Source: Takifugu bimaculatus
Taxonomy: Eukaryota; Chordata; Actinopteri; Tetraodontiformes; Tetraodontidae
Direction of reading: 5' to 3'
Assembly: GCA_004026145.2 (NCBI GenBank)
Contig: CP034983.1
Span: 8,475,088-8,539,087 of the forward strand
Length of the DNA: 64,000 nucleotides
Each line of letters opens with the position of its first letter. The stretch's first letter is position 1. This document shows positions 1-13,544 of this stretch, one piece after another. The notes under the pieces were generated by a model, which saw nothing but the letters and a program-made list of their open reading frames with translations, was not told the origin of the DNA and made no database searches. Position numbers and translations under genes: made by a program.

Positions 1-203
1 GCCGCCATTATAAACGACGAAAGAGTGAGTGGTGGGAGTGGGGGGCGCAAAAAAGAGAGAGGAAATCAGAAACTTTAACAGGGCCAGAGGGAAATACTAC
101 ACTAATCAACTCTACTCAGCTGAAATTATAGATGAATTAAGCACTCTGTTAGTGATTAATTAAACCAAGAGATTCAAACTAATGAGACCGCACAGAGCCG
201 AGC

Positions 204-205
<2 letters not shown>

Positions 206-249
<44 letters not shown>
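206..249. repeat. (GT)22 microsatellite
   Basis: This is an uninterrupted GT dinucleotide run of 44 bp inside the presumed ntng1 intron. It produces spurious valine-cysteine and threonine-histidine frames. Confidence 0.95.
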
Positions 250-251
<2 letters not shown>

Positions 252-1317
252 CCTGTCTCCAAACAGAGCAGATGCAAACTCCGGCTGCGAGCCACTTTAA
301 AGAGGGATTAGATGCAGAGGCTGATTCTGCGGTGGCTTCACACACTCTCGGCTCATCGGGGAGTCACCACACACGCTCAAAATAGCTCAAATAAAGGAAA
401 CAGTGATTTCTGACGTTGGTGAAGACGACCTGACAGAGCTACGGAGACACGTGAAACCAGCCGCTTTAAAGGGGGGGCTGTTTACATGCCAGGGCATTCA
501 GTGTCGACTCTCGCTGTGATGTTATAATCCTGCTGCTTCAGTTCAAACTCCACCACTTCTCGGGAAAGGAATCAAAGAGACGTTAAACTCGATGATGCAC
601 GATACCTTATTTACAGCACAGCAACAGGAAAGGACCTAAACGTTAGCATTTAATTAAGCATATGCAGCAATGACCTTGACAGGGGAGACTCTCCAGGGAG
701 GAAGGGATTATTACGCAATGCTGTTTTAGTGTTAACAGCTTTGCAAGTGGAAATGATGGCTGCGATCGGCACCGCGAGCGTAGAACTGGGGGCCGACGCC
801 GTGTTTAATACCTGAAGCTTTGGATATTTGTCTGATTTATGCAGGAGCATCAAAAACCGATGCCGGTTTTCTAACGGGTGAAAGTCCAGTTTAATACAAC
901 AAGAAGCGTCTTTAAATAAACACGAGTGAGACAAAAGTATTTTTAAATATCAAAGGGGAGGAATTAAAGGCAAAAACAATCGTGCCACTTCGGCTCTTGT
1001 TTCTACTGAGCCTTTAGCGACAGAGACAACAAATAAAACTGGATTTGTTGGAGCTCCAGTTGGCGACAGACCGAGGAAGTTTGGTTTCTGCTGCGGCTGC
1101 GCACGTGTACACGGATACCTGCAGGATCAGGCGTCACTCACACACTTTAGTCCCAAACAGGCACAAACGTGGACGGTGCTGGCAGCCTTTATGTGGAGGG
1201 TGCTGCTCTCCAACTGCTAACAGGCTGAAACAGTGTTAGCGGCTGAATAAGGTAACAGCTTCGCTAACTTCCTCTTTATTTTCAACCTTCCTGTTCCGCA
1301 CTTCTGCACCAGAATAA

Positions 1318-1347
1318 CTTTGGGACTGTTTGACAACAGTCCCAAAG
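1318..1347. repeat. Perfect 13-bp inverted repeat with 4-nt loop
   Basis: The left arm CTTTGGGACTGTT is followed by loop TGAC and the exact reverse complement AACAGTCCCAAAG. No mismatch is present. It could form a cruciform or an RNA hairpin if transcribed as part of the ntng1 intron. No mobile-element context was recognised. Confidence 0.9.
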
Positions 1348-2180
1348 AAACAGAAACTGAAACTATAGGATGCAGCGTATTCTACCAGCCCCGGCAGCAT
1401 AAAGCCAAGCCAAGCGCAGGAATAAATATCCCCCTTTCTGCTCTCCGCGCCTCCATCATCCACCTCTTCTTTCCTTCTCTGAGAGCTGATTTCATCTGCC
1501 GTGACAGATTTGTGGAAGACACAGGCGGGGGTGTTACAAATGCTCAGTCACCACGCTAAAGACGGCAGGAGGCGAGCGCCTCGACAGCTCTCGGATGCAA
1601 CCTGGGAGACGGGTGACGACGGCGTGCCCCGCCACTGCATGTTTGACTTCAGCCTTTATCTCGCATTTCAACTACGCCTGTAAACGGCTCTGCGCCTCCA
1701 CGTCCTGCTGGCCTAGTTTTGATGCTGGCAGGGGATAATGTGCTGGTGGGGGAGAGCTGGCGAGGAAACGAGAGGAAAGGCAAGCACGGGATGCCTGGGG
1801 GGTGGGGGGGGTGGTTATTGCTTCTAACAATGAAACGGGCCCTTTGACCGCCCAGAGTAATAGGTTAAAAGAGTGACTACACCTCAGATACATTAGCTAG
1901 AAGAGAAACACCAGCAGCGCTAACCATGTGGAAGCCGCTCCACTTCCCATTTTAGCCCCAATACGGCTCATTTTCATTGCACTTGTGAGGCCTGGCTGCG
2001 TTTTCCCTGCGTGGATCAGACACGACTGTTGGAGGACGCTGTTGCTGTTGTCCGGTGCATCTCTGGTAGATCTAATGTTGACGAGAAAGCTTTAAATTAG
2101 GTGTCTTATGTAGATCTACCCATTCTATGACCTCTTCCACATCCAGATTTCATTTTAAATGGAGTCACACAGTCTCTCCC

Positions 2181-2226
2181 TGCGCGCGCGTGTGTTTTGT
2201 GTGTCTGTGTGTGTCTGTGTGTGTGC
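2181..2226. repeat. Impure CG/TG dinucleotide repeat
   Basis: A short CG run passes into interrupted TGTG and TCTG units. It is a degraded microsatellite with possible Z-DNA character. Confidence 0.8.
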
Positions 2227-4354
2227 ATAATTCCAGACCAAATCCCTTGGAGTAAATCTGTTGGCAGTCACACAGATCTACTTTTGCCAAACCTCCTCCT
2301 AATTTTAACTTCTTTTTGGGGATTTGTGAGCCAGCCTACCTGATTTAATAAACCTCTTCAGTGTCCATCCAACCAACGAAAACAAACCATATTAAAATGG
2401 ATTTTTCGTGACAAAAAAATGAACCTTGATTCCCGGTGTCACAGCCGGTGGGAAGTGATGCTCAAGTGACACCAGGCAGGGGGTGTAACTCCACTCTGAA
2501 ATAAAAAAAGACTCTCTTCTTCTTCTTTTAATTAGCCTTGATTCAGGTCAGGATACGACCTGATGGATTCTAAGACTTAGCTCTCTAGTGAGAGCTGCCG
2601 GTGTGTGAAAGGTAAGTGTGAGCTGGAGGTGTTCAGCTGAAAGGTGGGAAAGAGCAGGAATGAGATGGAGAAGAGGTCAGAACAGGGAATGCTACTGTGG
2701 AATAGCATTATTCCACATGGTGCATCATCTGAAATTCCATTACTGACCATCCACTACGTGACATCACAACAAGTAGCAGGTTTTAAAACACAAAAAATGC
2801 AATAATTTTGTATCAGTTGCCTGTTGAATATTGATGGTGAAGGTTCTTTATGAAAGCAGGGACCAAAAACAAAGGAGTGGCGACCAGATGGTGCTTTTAG
2901 CTGAACCTGAATCTGCTTCGCAGCAGGTGCTGGGGGAGGAGGAAGGGCGTGATCGGAAGGCAGCGAGGGTGGTTCTCAATAATTCAGGCCGGACGGCTCC
3001 TGACCTCCCTTCCAATCACTTTGCATAAGCCAGCTCTTTCAGGCGGTCATGTGCCGTCCCCTTCCCACACGTGTGATGAGTTAGCCTTCACCCTCAGACT
3101 CAAACCAGCGCTTTAATCCTTAGTCCAGGCTTGTGTATTTCATCCCTGCAGCTCTTTCAGCCAGTTTGCTGTTATTGTTTGTTGCTCCGTTTCCACTAGT
3201 TTATAGTCTGTAGTAAACTGAAATCACGGCCATAATGTTGAACTAAATTGCTGTAATGGTTTTTCCCTTTGAGGGATTTCAACAGCTGAGTTCATGATAC
3301 GTTGCGGTGCCATATTTAGCAGCATGCTAATGCTAAATAAGAGCCCTAATTTGCGAGCAGCTGAATATGTGTGTTTTTGTAATCGAAGCGCTCCTCCTGT
3401 TTTTATTGTTGCGCGTTAACGCGGTCTGCTGCTCTGTCTGTGCATACATGAAGCTACATATGCTCTCCTCAGTCTGCACACAAGCCTGGCGGATGCTTAC
3501 GGCTGCAGTCGTTAAATTGCAAATTGCTTTATTTACGCGCCAGAAGACATTTACAGGTAGCAGGAAAGGCTGCGCTCACTGCTGGTGGACCTGGACTGAA
3601 GCTCTGCTTTCTTCAGGCTTTGAGGAGAACATGTGGCTCTTTCACGGAGGGAGTGAAAAATAGGCGATCTCGAAATTTGGCTGGAACCGAGTTCCAAGGA
3701 TCCAAGGATCGGCACGGCACTAATGCGCACAACGTGGGTTATCGAGCATCTTGAGATAAATGCGACCCGAAACCTCCCGAACTTCAACGCTGGCAGCAGC
3801 AAACTGCAGCAAATGATAAATCAAACTTGCTGTCAATCCGCTCCAGCAGGAACAAAACTCTGCGCCTGATTGCCTTCCCTCAGGGTGCGCTTCTCTTTTT
3901 TTACCCACAGAAGGAAAAAACAAAACAAAAACCATTGTGAAAATATTTTTTCGCTAATTTGAAAAGCAAACTAAAGAGCGTCGAGGCTGACTCCATGACA
4001 GCTGTCAGTGTGACAGGAGGTATTACCTGCTGGGACTGGAATTATGCTGCAAGCAGCCAGGCAGTGTCCAGAGGGGATATGAAAAGACAATGTTTGGGAG
4101 GAGGGAGGTGTTTAGCGGCTGTCACTCAAACATATATCACAAGACTTCCAGGCCTTTAAGTGAAAGTTCTGTGGTAAATATTCATGCGGTACATGATGGT
4201 ATGATAATGGCCCAGAGGAGGGGTAGAAAGACTCGAAGATCATCACAGGCAAATGTAGAGATGTTGGAGATACAGAGGAGCAACCGTGTCTGTGTGATTG
4301 GAAGACGATATTCCTGAAGCTAGGGTTTTGGGAAATATTTAGCTGTTTCCCTCT

Positions 4355-4620
4355 GTCCGTCCTTCCATCGCCAGGGGTGCTGGATTCTGTCCCACTGGGA
4401 GACAGGATGACACCCTGGAGGGGTAGCCACTTCATCCCCAGACACACACCATTCCGTCACACGAGGGACAATTTTTAGTCTCCAATCACCCTAACGTGCA
4501 TGTCCGAACTGTGGGAGGAAACTGGGGCAGCCGGAAAAACCCCACAGAGGCACAGGAGGAACATGCAGACTCCATAGAAACACCTGGAATCGAACCCTCT
4601 CGCTATGAGGCAGCTGTGTC
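4355..4620. mobile_element. Fragment of a common teleost dispersed retroposon (L2/SINE-like tail family)
   Basis: The block contains CAATCACCCTAACGTGCATG, then ACTGTGGGAGGAAAC, AACATGCAGACTCC and GAATCGAACCCTC. I recognise this series from an abundant fish interspersed repeat, usually seen with a CCATCCATCC-type tail. A degenerate GTCCGTCCTTCCATC stands at the left edge, where that tail would be. The copy is diverged, with no visible target duplication. The family name is uncertain because I remember the consensus only in outline. Confidence 0.55.
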
Positions 4621-5149
4621 TCATTCCCAGCTTATTAAATGTGTTAAACATCTCAACCGGTCCTGCTTGGATAACTCTGCTTCCTCGGGAAGTGCAGTAA
4701 AATGAGACATTACTTTAGAAGAGCGCAGCTGCACTGACCCACACGCGCGCTCGTGGTGCGCATAGCAGTCATTACTGCCAATCTTCCTAATGTTGACATT
4801 CCAAGGTGAGAAACCAGTTTTCTGACCAATTGCTCTAAAGAGTGAGGAGGGACACTCATGATGGGAGCTGGAACATTAAGCAATAAGATAATGAGCTGCA
4901 GCAAAAATTTTATGTGCCCATGAAAGTGCCGCTATGGGTCCAGAGCGGCCAGAGACCAGGCGTCCCTGATAGAAACATGGTGGGAAACACCTGCGTCCAT
5001 TTTTACTCTGATTTCCGGACCACTGTAGGCCATGCATGTCTTGGATTCGTTTTGATCCATTAAGGTTTAGCGAGGACTCGAATTGAAGCCTTTTCTCATT
5101 CAGGAAGCTTCTTCAAATCTGAATGGGCTAACTCAAGCTAGCGAGCAGA

Positions 5150-6030
5150 TTACAGCTGTGGTGAGGCCCATCAATACAACCGGGGCTTCATTGGACGTGT
5201 GGAGAAAGCGCGAGACACATTTGGGTGTCACCTGCATAGCTGCCATACCCAACATTAGCGCTCAGTGGGATTAGGCATCGTACAAATGAAACAAAAGAAG
5301 CCCGTGGAACGACCCCTGTGGGACCCCACATATCACCTCCGCTCGGTCGCATTCACAACCCAAATGGTCCTAAAATAACTCCACTAATTAGTGCGACCTT
5401 GAACCATTCCGCTGACGGCCTGCCCACGTTTCCAGCCTGTTTAACAGTATGTTCCGCAGCACGTAGACCACTTAGATCCACAAAGACCAGAACTGTCACC
5501 CTGCCTGTGTGAGTGCCCGATTGAAAGGTATCAAAAAGTGCGTTTGAATTCAAGAAATATCCAAGTCGATTAAAAACACTTTCTCTGTAATCTTGGCTAT
5601 AAAAGGAAGATTTGGTCTGTAGTTGGTTACGACAGAAGCATCGCTGACCAGTTTTGGGAGAGTTCTCTTTCAGAGTTTAGGGAAATGTGCCAGAATGAAG
5701 CGACCTTTGAATCGTTGAATCGTTCTTCTATAGATCGCTGGTCCACCGCCCTAGATGCAGACAAGGCTCTTGAGTTGTTTCTTGGCAGTTTCTGAGAGTG
5801 ATTCACTGCATTGTCTACTTGGACTTTGTCAATATTTTGTCTCATTGATTTTGTTCCATTGAAGAATTCATTGCATTTTTCTGTACAGAGGAGCTCTGGC
5901 ACACTCAATTTAGGTGGGTCTGTGAGTTTTTCAACCATGTCAAATACAGTTTTAGACTGTTATTCTCATCAATAATCTCAGCAAAGTAGTGTTGACTGGC
6001 CTTGGTTAACTCCTTATTCCAGCTTGAACA
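5150..6030 (-). mobile_element. Degraded L2-type LINE, ORF2 linker and reverse transcriptase
   Basis: Read on the minus strand from high to low coordinates, the pieces follow the order of an L2-clade ORF2. First comes SQHYFAEII and the linker TEKCNEFFN near 5.88 kb, then ITEKV, then FQSG near 5.52 kb. LVFVDLS follows near 5.48 kb, then EWFK near 5.40 kb, a weak GVPQG-like segment near 5.31 kb, and the catalytic box YAGDTQ at about 5,238-5,221. Several frameshifts and stops separate the pieces. The catalytic YADD appears as YAGD, so the enzyme would be dead even without the frameshifts. The endonuclease domain and 3' end were not found. This is an old, inert insertion inside the presumed ntng1 intron. 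Confidence 0.75.
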
Positions 6031-6140
6031 ATGTTACTTTAGGATAAAGACATCATCCTTTATATGACTTTATAGTCATATTCAGTGAACTCATCCGTGA
6101 AACCTCCGCAGTATCCTGGAGACCAATATATGATTAAAAA

Positions 6141-6215
6141 CAGAATTTTTGGGTGACATGTGGTGTCCCACAGGGGTCCTTGGGTTTCACTCTTTAGTAT
6201 CTGATGGCATCCAGT
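6141..6215 (+). mobile_element. Short reverse-transcriptase scrap, L2-like
   Basis: The plus strand reads WVTCGVPQGSLGFTL followed by a stop. This is the hallmark turn of L2/Rex-type non-LTR reverse transcriptases. Nothing before or after it is recognisable. It points the opposite way to the larger LINE remnant that ends about 110 bp to the left. Confidence 0.5.
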
Positions 6216-9200
6216 AATGAGGCAACAACATCAACCCAGTAACAACCCCTACCTGTACAGGCAGTATAACAAGGACAAGCACTGGTGCAGCAGAAACCTG
6301 TCAGCACACTGAGCCATATGCCAGCCTCCGCCTACACTTCCCAGCAGGCACTGCCTTCCTATTAGACCTGGATGCTGGGTTGTGCCAACATTTTACCAGC
6401 CAAAATCTGCAAAGGACTCATCCAGTCAGCACAACAGTCTAACAGCTTCACTTCAGGAGGCAGGCTTGATTTATTTCACCATTCTGTGATCTGAAATAAT
6501 AAATCATACGAACAGCATCTCGCTGTGGGCGTATAACAGTATAAAGGAGTAGAGATTAAAGTGCTTATATAATCAAAGCAATTACAGCAGCCTATTATGT
6601 GCTAATATTCCTAATCACCGTACAGTTTTCACCCCTAATGTGATTCACTTCACTTTTTCTTGTCTTTCATGCGCTATGCCATCGATAATCTAGTTTAAAC
6701 TATTTTCCATAAATATGCTGTTTCTAATCAATAAAGGGCGCTGTGAGATTCAGAAAGAGCAGAGCTACAGTTCGCAACAATGACTATTCAGAGGTGAAAT
6801 CCAGAAGGCTGGTGCAGCGAGCGGCTTACCCTCTGTTTTTATCTCTTGGCAGAGCTAATCTGAGTCGCTCGGTGCCACATGGCACCCGGATACACAGCGA
6901 GACAGTCACAAATACACCAGTACGCACAAAGACGTGCACTTGGCTCTTATGATCTGTTTCCCAGAAGCACTTCCAAAGGTTCAAAGGCAGCAATGAACCA
7001 GCTCCAGCCAAGTTTTTAGCTGTAATATCACTGAGCACCACGGTAAAAGATAGGAATAGGCTTGTTTTCCCTTGTTTTTGTCGTCTGATTGTTGCCTCTT
7101 CGGACCTCCAAAAATAAACATCAGCATCAAAAAGGTTTGACTCATTCAAATATCCGTCAATAGTAATCATCGACCCAAGATTATTACACTTTGAATCCTA
7201 AATTCATTTTCTTTAGATGTACAAATACTTGCTAATCTTTACTTTACATAATTTAATGCAAGTAAAAATGATTAATGATGACTCAAGTCCCCAGCCAGAG
7301 GGAGCGTCTTGTCGAGGGCTGCTGAGTCCTTTATATGTGCTCCTAATGTTCCAATCAACTGTAGTGGGAATTAAACAAATTGAAGCAAAGTCAAAAACTA
7401 CAGAATTACCAGCCGAAGTGCATTTATTGGTTCGGTCGGTGCCTGACTGACAGTGTGGTGGGCCGCAGTCGCATTTTAATGGTTCCAGACAGCGGCTCAC
7501 GCTTATCAGCATTATCGTTTATCACGCCGCTCATTATCGGGGATACTTTTATAATGATCGGCCGTTTGTCTTGGGAAAGAAAGAATGCAGTGGAGTAAAT
7601 AACTACATTAATGATGTAAACATTCCATCAACCCTCCCCGGGGCTCTCGGCAAAGACTTTCCTGCTTCCAATTAGTTCCAGGATTCTGTTGTAGATGTGG
7701 ATCAGGAATAGTCAGCTGCTGTTTAAATTTCTCCACAGTTTCCACCCTTTTGTGAATGATCCATAAGATTTAGGATCTTTAGCCTTTTGTTTCCTGTCGT
7801 TGGGATCTGCAGTTCGAGTTGCGCATCCACAATTTCCCTCAATTGAACCACAACGGTTCTGTGATTCATGCCTATTTCTTTTAGTCAAAACGCCACCGTT
7901 TTAGTGATCACAAGTGCAAAATCCACCACTGATGGGATTCAGGGGAATTCAGGCGAGGACGATGATATCAAACGCCAACGCCGCGCGCCACAATGTCTGC
8001 AGCTTGGCATAATGCCCTCCTGTTTACAGCAGGGGAATAGCTCAACGCCACGCCGCATCTCGTTCAAAGGGGGCCTTCAACGTGCGCGACAACAACGTGC
8101 GTCCCACAGTGACAGGGAACGCCCGGCTGGTCCGACTCAATAATTTCATAAGGAGCTTCTGATGTGCACACAGAGAGGAGCTGAGATGCATCTCAGCCCT
8201 TCAGACTGAGCAGATTAGCAACTGCTCCTTGTCATACGACGCTTCTCTGACCGGCTGGGACCTCATGGGAGCGCGTTTCAACATGCTTACTTTTCAGACA
8301 GTGGGGCTGGGTGGAAAGGAGCTGAAACTGGTTTAGCAGCCAGAGGAAATAAAACGAGTGGCTAATTAGAGGTGCATTGGACTGAGGCTGACAGTCGCTG
8401 GAGTGGATGGCCTGGGAGATGAGGAGATTGAAATGCCAAGTGTCTGTATCCCTGTAGCCCCGGGCCAGAGGCCTACAGACACTGAAGCTCTACAACCAAT
8501 TTACCAATTCTTTTATCTGTCCTGACTCCAGTTAATAAAATGCGAACATCTCAATATCCATCATGGTTTTTCAGTAACTGCCTCCCCTCCAGTTAAATTC
8601 GGCCTCTCTTTTCCTTTTCTCCATGAAGGGGAACCGGCACCTTGGTTTAATCAGGGAGATTTCTTATTAAGGAAAAGCCTGCGGGTACGTTCTGAAATGG
8701 GGAGTGGATGGTCTGGCCTGGACAATAACTACAGATTTATGTCAAAATGAGCTGCTCTACTGGTTATCCCCCGCCCTAATGAAGCAGGCACATGTTGCAG
8801 CCCTTTGTTTTGAGTGCTGACTGTTCCGGTTCCCTCTGCTGGGTTTGGGCCTCCATAGCGACCCAGGAGGGCCGCACCAGGAGCCATCTGAGTGCTCTCT
8901 AAATTGTAAACTCAATTTACATACTCTTAATATCCAAATGTATCAGTTACATGCAGGGATTTCCAGGAGAGGCATCATATTTTATTTAATATTTCATTAT
9001 TGAGCCGTTATCTTGACTTCTGAGTTTGCAGGAAATAGACGTTCTGCTCCGTCCAAGCTGCGACGCTGCTCGGCTCAGCCAGACTTTAAAAAAAAGGAAA
9101 ATAAAACAAAACCGACTGACAATGAGGTTGAAACAGAAGGAGGAAGGGGGGGTGCTCAACCTTCAGATTCAGCTTTCAATTTCCATCACTGATCGCATTG

Positions 9201-9353
9201 CTATCGATTCAGAGTTTGCCCTGTAGTTGGTGTTGGCCTGACACAACAGATCTTTTGCTTTGAGAGCTGTCAATCACAGCAACAGAGGAGTCACTTTCAA
9301 AGGCTGTCAGAGTGAAATGTGCAGCTTCATATTTCACACAACCAGCGGCCCAG

Positions 9354-9389
9354 AAGGAGGAGGAGGAGGAGGAGGAGCAGGAGGAGGAG
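9354..9389. repeat. (GGA)n trinucleotide repeat
   Basis: About eleven GGA units with one GCA interruption. On the other strand it reads as a poly-serine frame with no gene context. Confidence 0.9.
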
Positions 9390-12300
9390 AAAACCTGCTT
9401 CAGACTCACAACCTGTGGTGAATGGCGTTAAGGTTACAGAGCATTGAGACTGCATTTGTGTCCAAATCCCCCACAATTCCTTAGCGAGTACTGACCAATG
9501 CGCGATTGGGCTTGTTGCTGCTGACAGCTGTGGGTGAGAACAGGCCTGAACGGTCACGCGCTTCAGTCCCTCACCTGCGCTGGGTTTCCAACAGCAGCAG
9601 CAGCCTTTTAATAATTCTTCTTGCAGACGCAGCTTATTTTCAAACTGTCTCAAATAGAGAAAACAGCCATTCTTAACACTTCAGCTCTAAGCTGCAAGAT
9701 GACACGGATATGTCGCACCAAACTGATCCCCAGACAGGCGGCCTACATCTGACGCGCATCTGAAACCCACAGTGTGAATTTTTAGCGTTATCCTGAGACA
9801 GTTGATTAAAATGCAGCTGGATTTCACTGTCGTTACTGTAAGGAAGAATGAGAATCCAGCCAGGCAGATTTAGCGCTAACATCAGGTTTTTCTTCTTTGT
9901 CGCCGAGGCAACGGTGTGAGGCACACACAGAGATGGCGGCGTCGCATCCCAAAATAGGGAAGTTTCATCTAAAGCTGCGAGCAACGGCGGATGTAGACGG
10001 AGACGAAACAGGAGCAGCGACTCGTGCGCAGGAAACAGAAGCTGCCGTCTCTTCTGCTGATGGGGGCGGGAGGCCCCTCCGCTCCGAAACACGGAGCAGG
10101 AGATGGAGGTGGTCTGTGGTGGCTGTGGGGGCACCTGACCTCCCACTGTGGATCACAATGAGAGATGGGATCTCGGGGAGTTCTCAGCTCAGTGCAGCTC
10201 TGCATAATATCAAACACGTGCGACAGCACAGATGTTGGTGCTCAGAAGGAAAACGCTTCTAGATCTCCTCAATACAGAGGATTCGTGCAAAAGGGGAGCA
10301 GCACCATGGAAGCAGGGGTGGTGGAGCCCAGGCCCCGCTTTCACCAAGGCAAGTGGGAACCTAGGTGAAACCTACCTGGTAGGCCAGAAAACCTGGAGGG
10401 ACTACGGCTCTCGAGGACCCCCTGGTGCAGAGGGAGCTGGTGGAAGGCAGTGGGATGGAGCTGTAGGGACCATTTCCATGCATAAACCAGTGGATGAAGG
10501 AATTTAGTCTGTTTTTGCAGCGGAAGAAACCCAACATTAATGTTGTCCTTCATTATTTGGATGGATGGAGGTCACACCCCTGACCCGAGTGTTCAATGTT
10601 TCAAGGTTCTGCTGAACCAGACGACACACAGATGGTGCGAACCGTCCGGATCTTTGAGAGCTGGACTGAATTTTTGCTCCAGCCCAGAATTTTCCATGAA
10701 CGAAATGTGAAAACGCCGCAATTACAGCAAGAGGGATTTTAAGCCCACAGAGCAGGAAAAGAGAAATAGAAATGTCCTCGTGAGACAAAAAGGGAGAGAC
10801 GTCCTGACGTTACAGCAGTGGGATGTGACGGCCTGGTGCTTGGTTGTGCACAGCTCCTCGTATCCAGCTTCCACAACAAGACAACGTGATATTTCTGGGT
10901 GACTTGTAGTCAATATTGATATTCAGAGGCTAAATCTGAGCTATGAGAGATTATTTCTGCACTGACATATATTCAATACTAATTTCCTGGGAATTAATCG
11001 TGCCAGTATATGGAAACCATAGTTGAATAAGAGTAAATTATATGATTTTGCTTCCCAATATGAAACATTAGCTCCTTCCCCGTATCGAATTTAGTCTCAA
11101 ACTTGCAAGTCAACTATATTTCAAATGGCACTTTAGCAGGATACATCTAAATCTGATAGGGGGTGAAAAAAGATTCTTCAGCGACTCCAAACTTTCCTCT
11201 TCGTGCTTTCTGGAAAAGGAGAAACTGTTTCAGGCCAAACTTTCCAAAAACAAAGAAAGAAAACTTGGTGGGAAGCTGGAGTCAAGGCAGCCGCTGCTAT
11301 TGTGTGGTGGCAGAGTAAACGGCGAGACAACAGTGAACGCCTTGATGGAGCCCGGGTAGACGAGTCGTGCCGCCGCACGGAGCAGCATCACAGAGCGACG
11401 CCGGCTGTTGCACCAACTTTCCCCAACTTCTTCCTGTAAACACAACCTTCTCTCTGCACAACAACAGCCAACTTTCTCAATTCCGACTTCACCTAATCCA
11501 AGGAAATAAAAGCGGCTAAAGTTCCCCGGTACTGAACCCATCAGTGAAGGGAGCTGCTGATGAATCAAGACCAGCCTCGGGGGTGGCGATGTCTGATGAA
11601 AGAATCTGTAAATGTGGCGGTTTCTTCCCCAACTCAGATGGTGGAACATGAAAGGTTAGGAAAGAGGACATGTTGGACAATCTGCCAACACTTGTTTAAT
11701 GGACGTTTCGCCTGGACTACAGTCTGACGCTTGAAGCGGAAGGCAAAAAATAAACCATAAGAATTCAGGGAGTGTCCCACACTCATACAAACTTGATGGT
11801 CCGGGACGGGTCAGAGAGAATACCACGAGATCCTCGGCCGGCCGCGGAGGGCATGACCTTCACGTTTACTGGAAAGAATTGGCCAGATGGTTTTCTGCTG
11901 TGTTAGACACTATTCAGCCTCCCTCCCTGGCGCTGGTCTGGGCTCAGCAGAAGCTTGTTCAGTGAGATTAGGCTGGATTAGCTGCAGGGATGATCATCGT
12001 CGCTGCATCAAGGGTGGCGAGTTGCACGTTCCCTGACCTTGTGGGTGCACCTGAGTCTGACTGGACTGGTCCAGGAAAACGGCTAAAATTTGTCAATTGA
12101 GAGGCCAGTGGTTCACAAGTCATTTGGATTCACCTAAGAACCCCTCGTTCGATTTCAGTTTCTTTAGATTAGATTCATCAGATCCAAAGTCATCCTATTA
12201 AATAACAGACTCGGTTTTATAGCTGTGTGATGTCACTATTTCCTGGGGGTTGTTTGGCCTAATTAACACATACAGATTTGCCCAGAGCTGCCCCAAAGGC

Positions 12301-13513
12301 TGATAAAAAGAGAAGTGAAAAAATACAGTGAAAGCAATGATTCGGTCTGTCTCCATTTTAATTTGGTCTGGACAAATATGCAGAACATCGATGGGCAGCG
12401 GGGGGCCGTCGGGGCCAGCAAGGCCTTCCCTGCTGGCCTCAGCGTAAGCAGAAGCAGAATCACAACTACAACAGAAAATCCAATCCTGCCTTCCAGGAAA
12501 CTGCCTTAATTTTCCCCCAATAGTCCAAGCTTCATTTATTTCTGTTCTCTTGGCCGCTGTGCTTCTGGTATGTTTGTATGAAAATGCAGGATTTTTTTAT
12601 CCAATCTGAGTTTAGCATTGCTCCCCGATGCACCTTAAACTAAATATTAAGGGTGGGACTGTTTCTTTAACCAATCACATTTGGTCTTTTTGGAAGATTC
12701 CTGAAGAAATCACCGTTTGTCCAAGTCTGTGGGGTGAGTGTGTAACGTTCCGTGACCCAACTGGGCGAGCGAGGGGCCGATTTGCTCTTTTTGGTGTGAT
12801 GGTTAGGAACGTTGGGATGTTTGAAGGATCCTAATTCACCGTTTAGATTGGCTGGTCTGGACTGGCTGCTTTGGTCGGCTGGGTGGAAAAGTTGAACTGT
12901 AGATGAGGATTAGTTTATTTTGGAGGACGTATCGCTGTGTTTGAGGTCATTTTCCGTGCTAATAACGTCCCTGTCAGTTCATGTGTGTATCCATATGATG
13001 ATATGACATTAATGAGGGAGTCAGAAATTATTAAATGTTTGGCCAAATTCTCTGTGACACCTTCACCTGTTAAAGGTGCAGCTATACTGGGACGTTTCTG
13101 AACGTGAAGGAATCAGTTTTTTAATTTGATTATCATTATTATTATTATAATTTTAATCTGATCACTTTAAAGCAAACACAGGATGTAGACGTGTATGAGG
13201 GGGCTTTAAAAGCTCGACACGGAGCAGCACATGGTTTCTGCTGAGGCCAAAATAATGAAGAAATGATTGTGAGACACCTCCTCTCATCCTGGAGCAACTA
13301 TAACAACCCTTTATTGGGACTTGAATGTGAAAAAGCCACATGCCGCACAGCCTTTTTAATAATCCCCCTTTGTTTCCTCATTTAGATTTGATTGGCTGTG
13401 AAATGCACCAGCCAGCCGGGACTCAGATTTCAGTGCTCATCAGCATTTCCTGGTTGTTAACTGATGGCACAAATTGAGTCACGTGGGGATGCATGAGGAC
13501 ACAAAGGCGAGCG

Positions 13514-13544
13514 CACGCACACACACACACACACACACAGACAC
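13514..13544. repeat. (CA)n microsatellite
   Basis: A short, nearly pure CA run in the presumed ntng1 intron. Confidence 0.9.

Noticed and set aside
10232..10507. Collagen-like GSRGPPGAEGAGG stretch on the plus strand
   Set aside because: Only one short Gly-X-Y-like run, without splice sites or neighbouring exons. It is judged to be chance.
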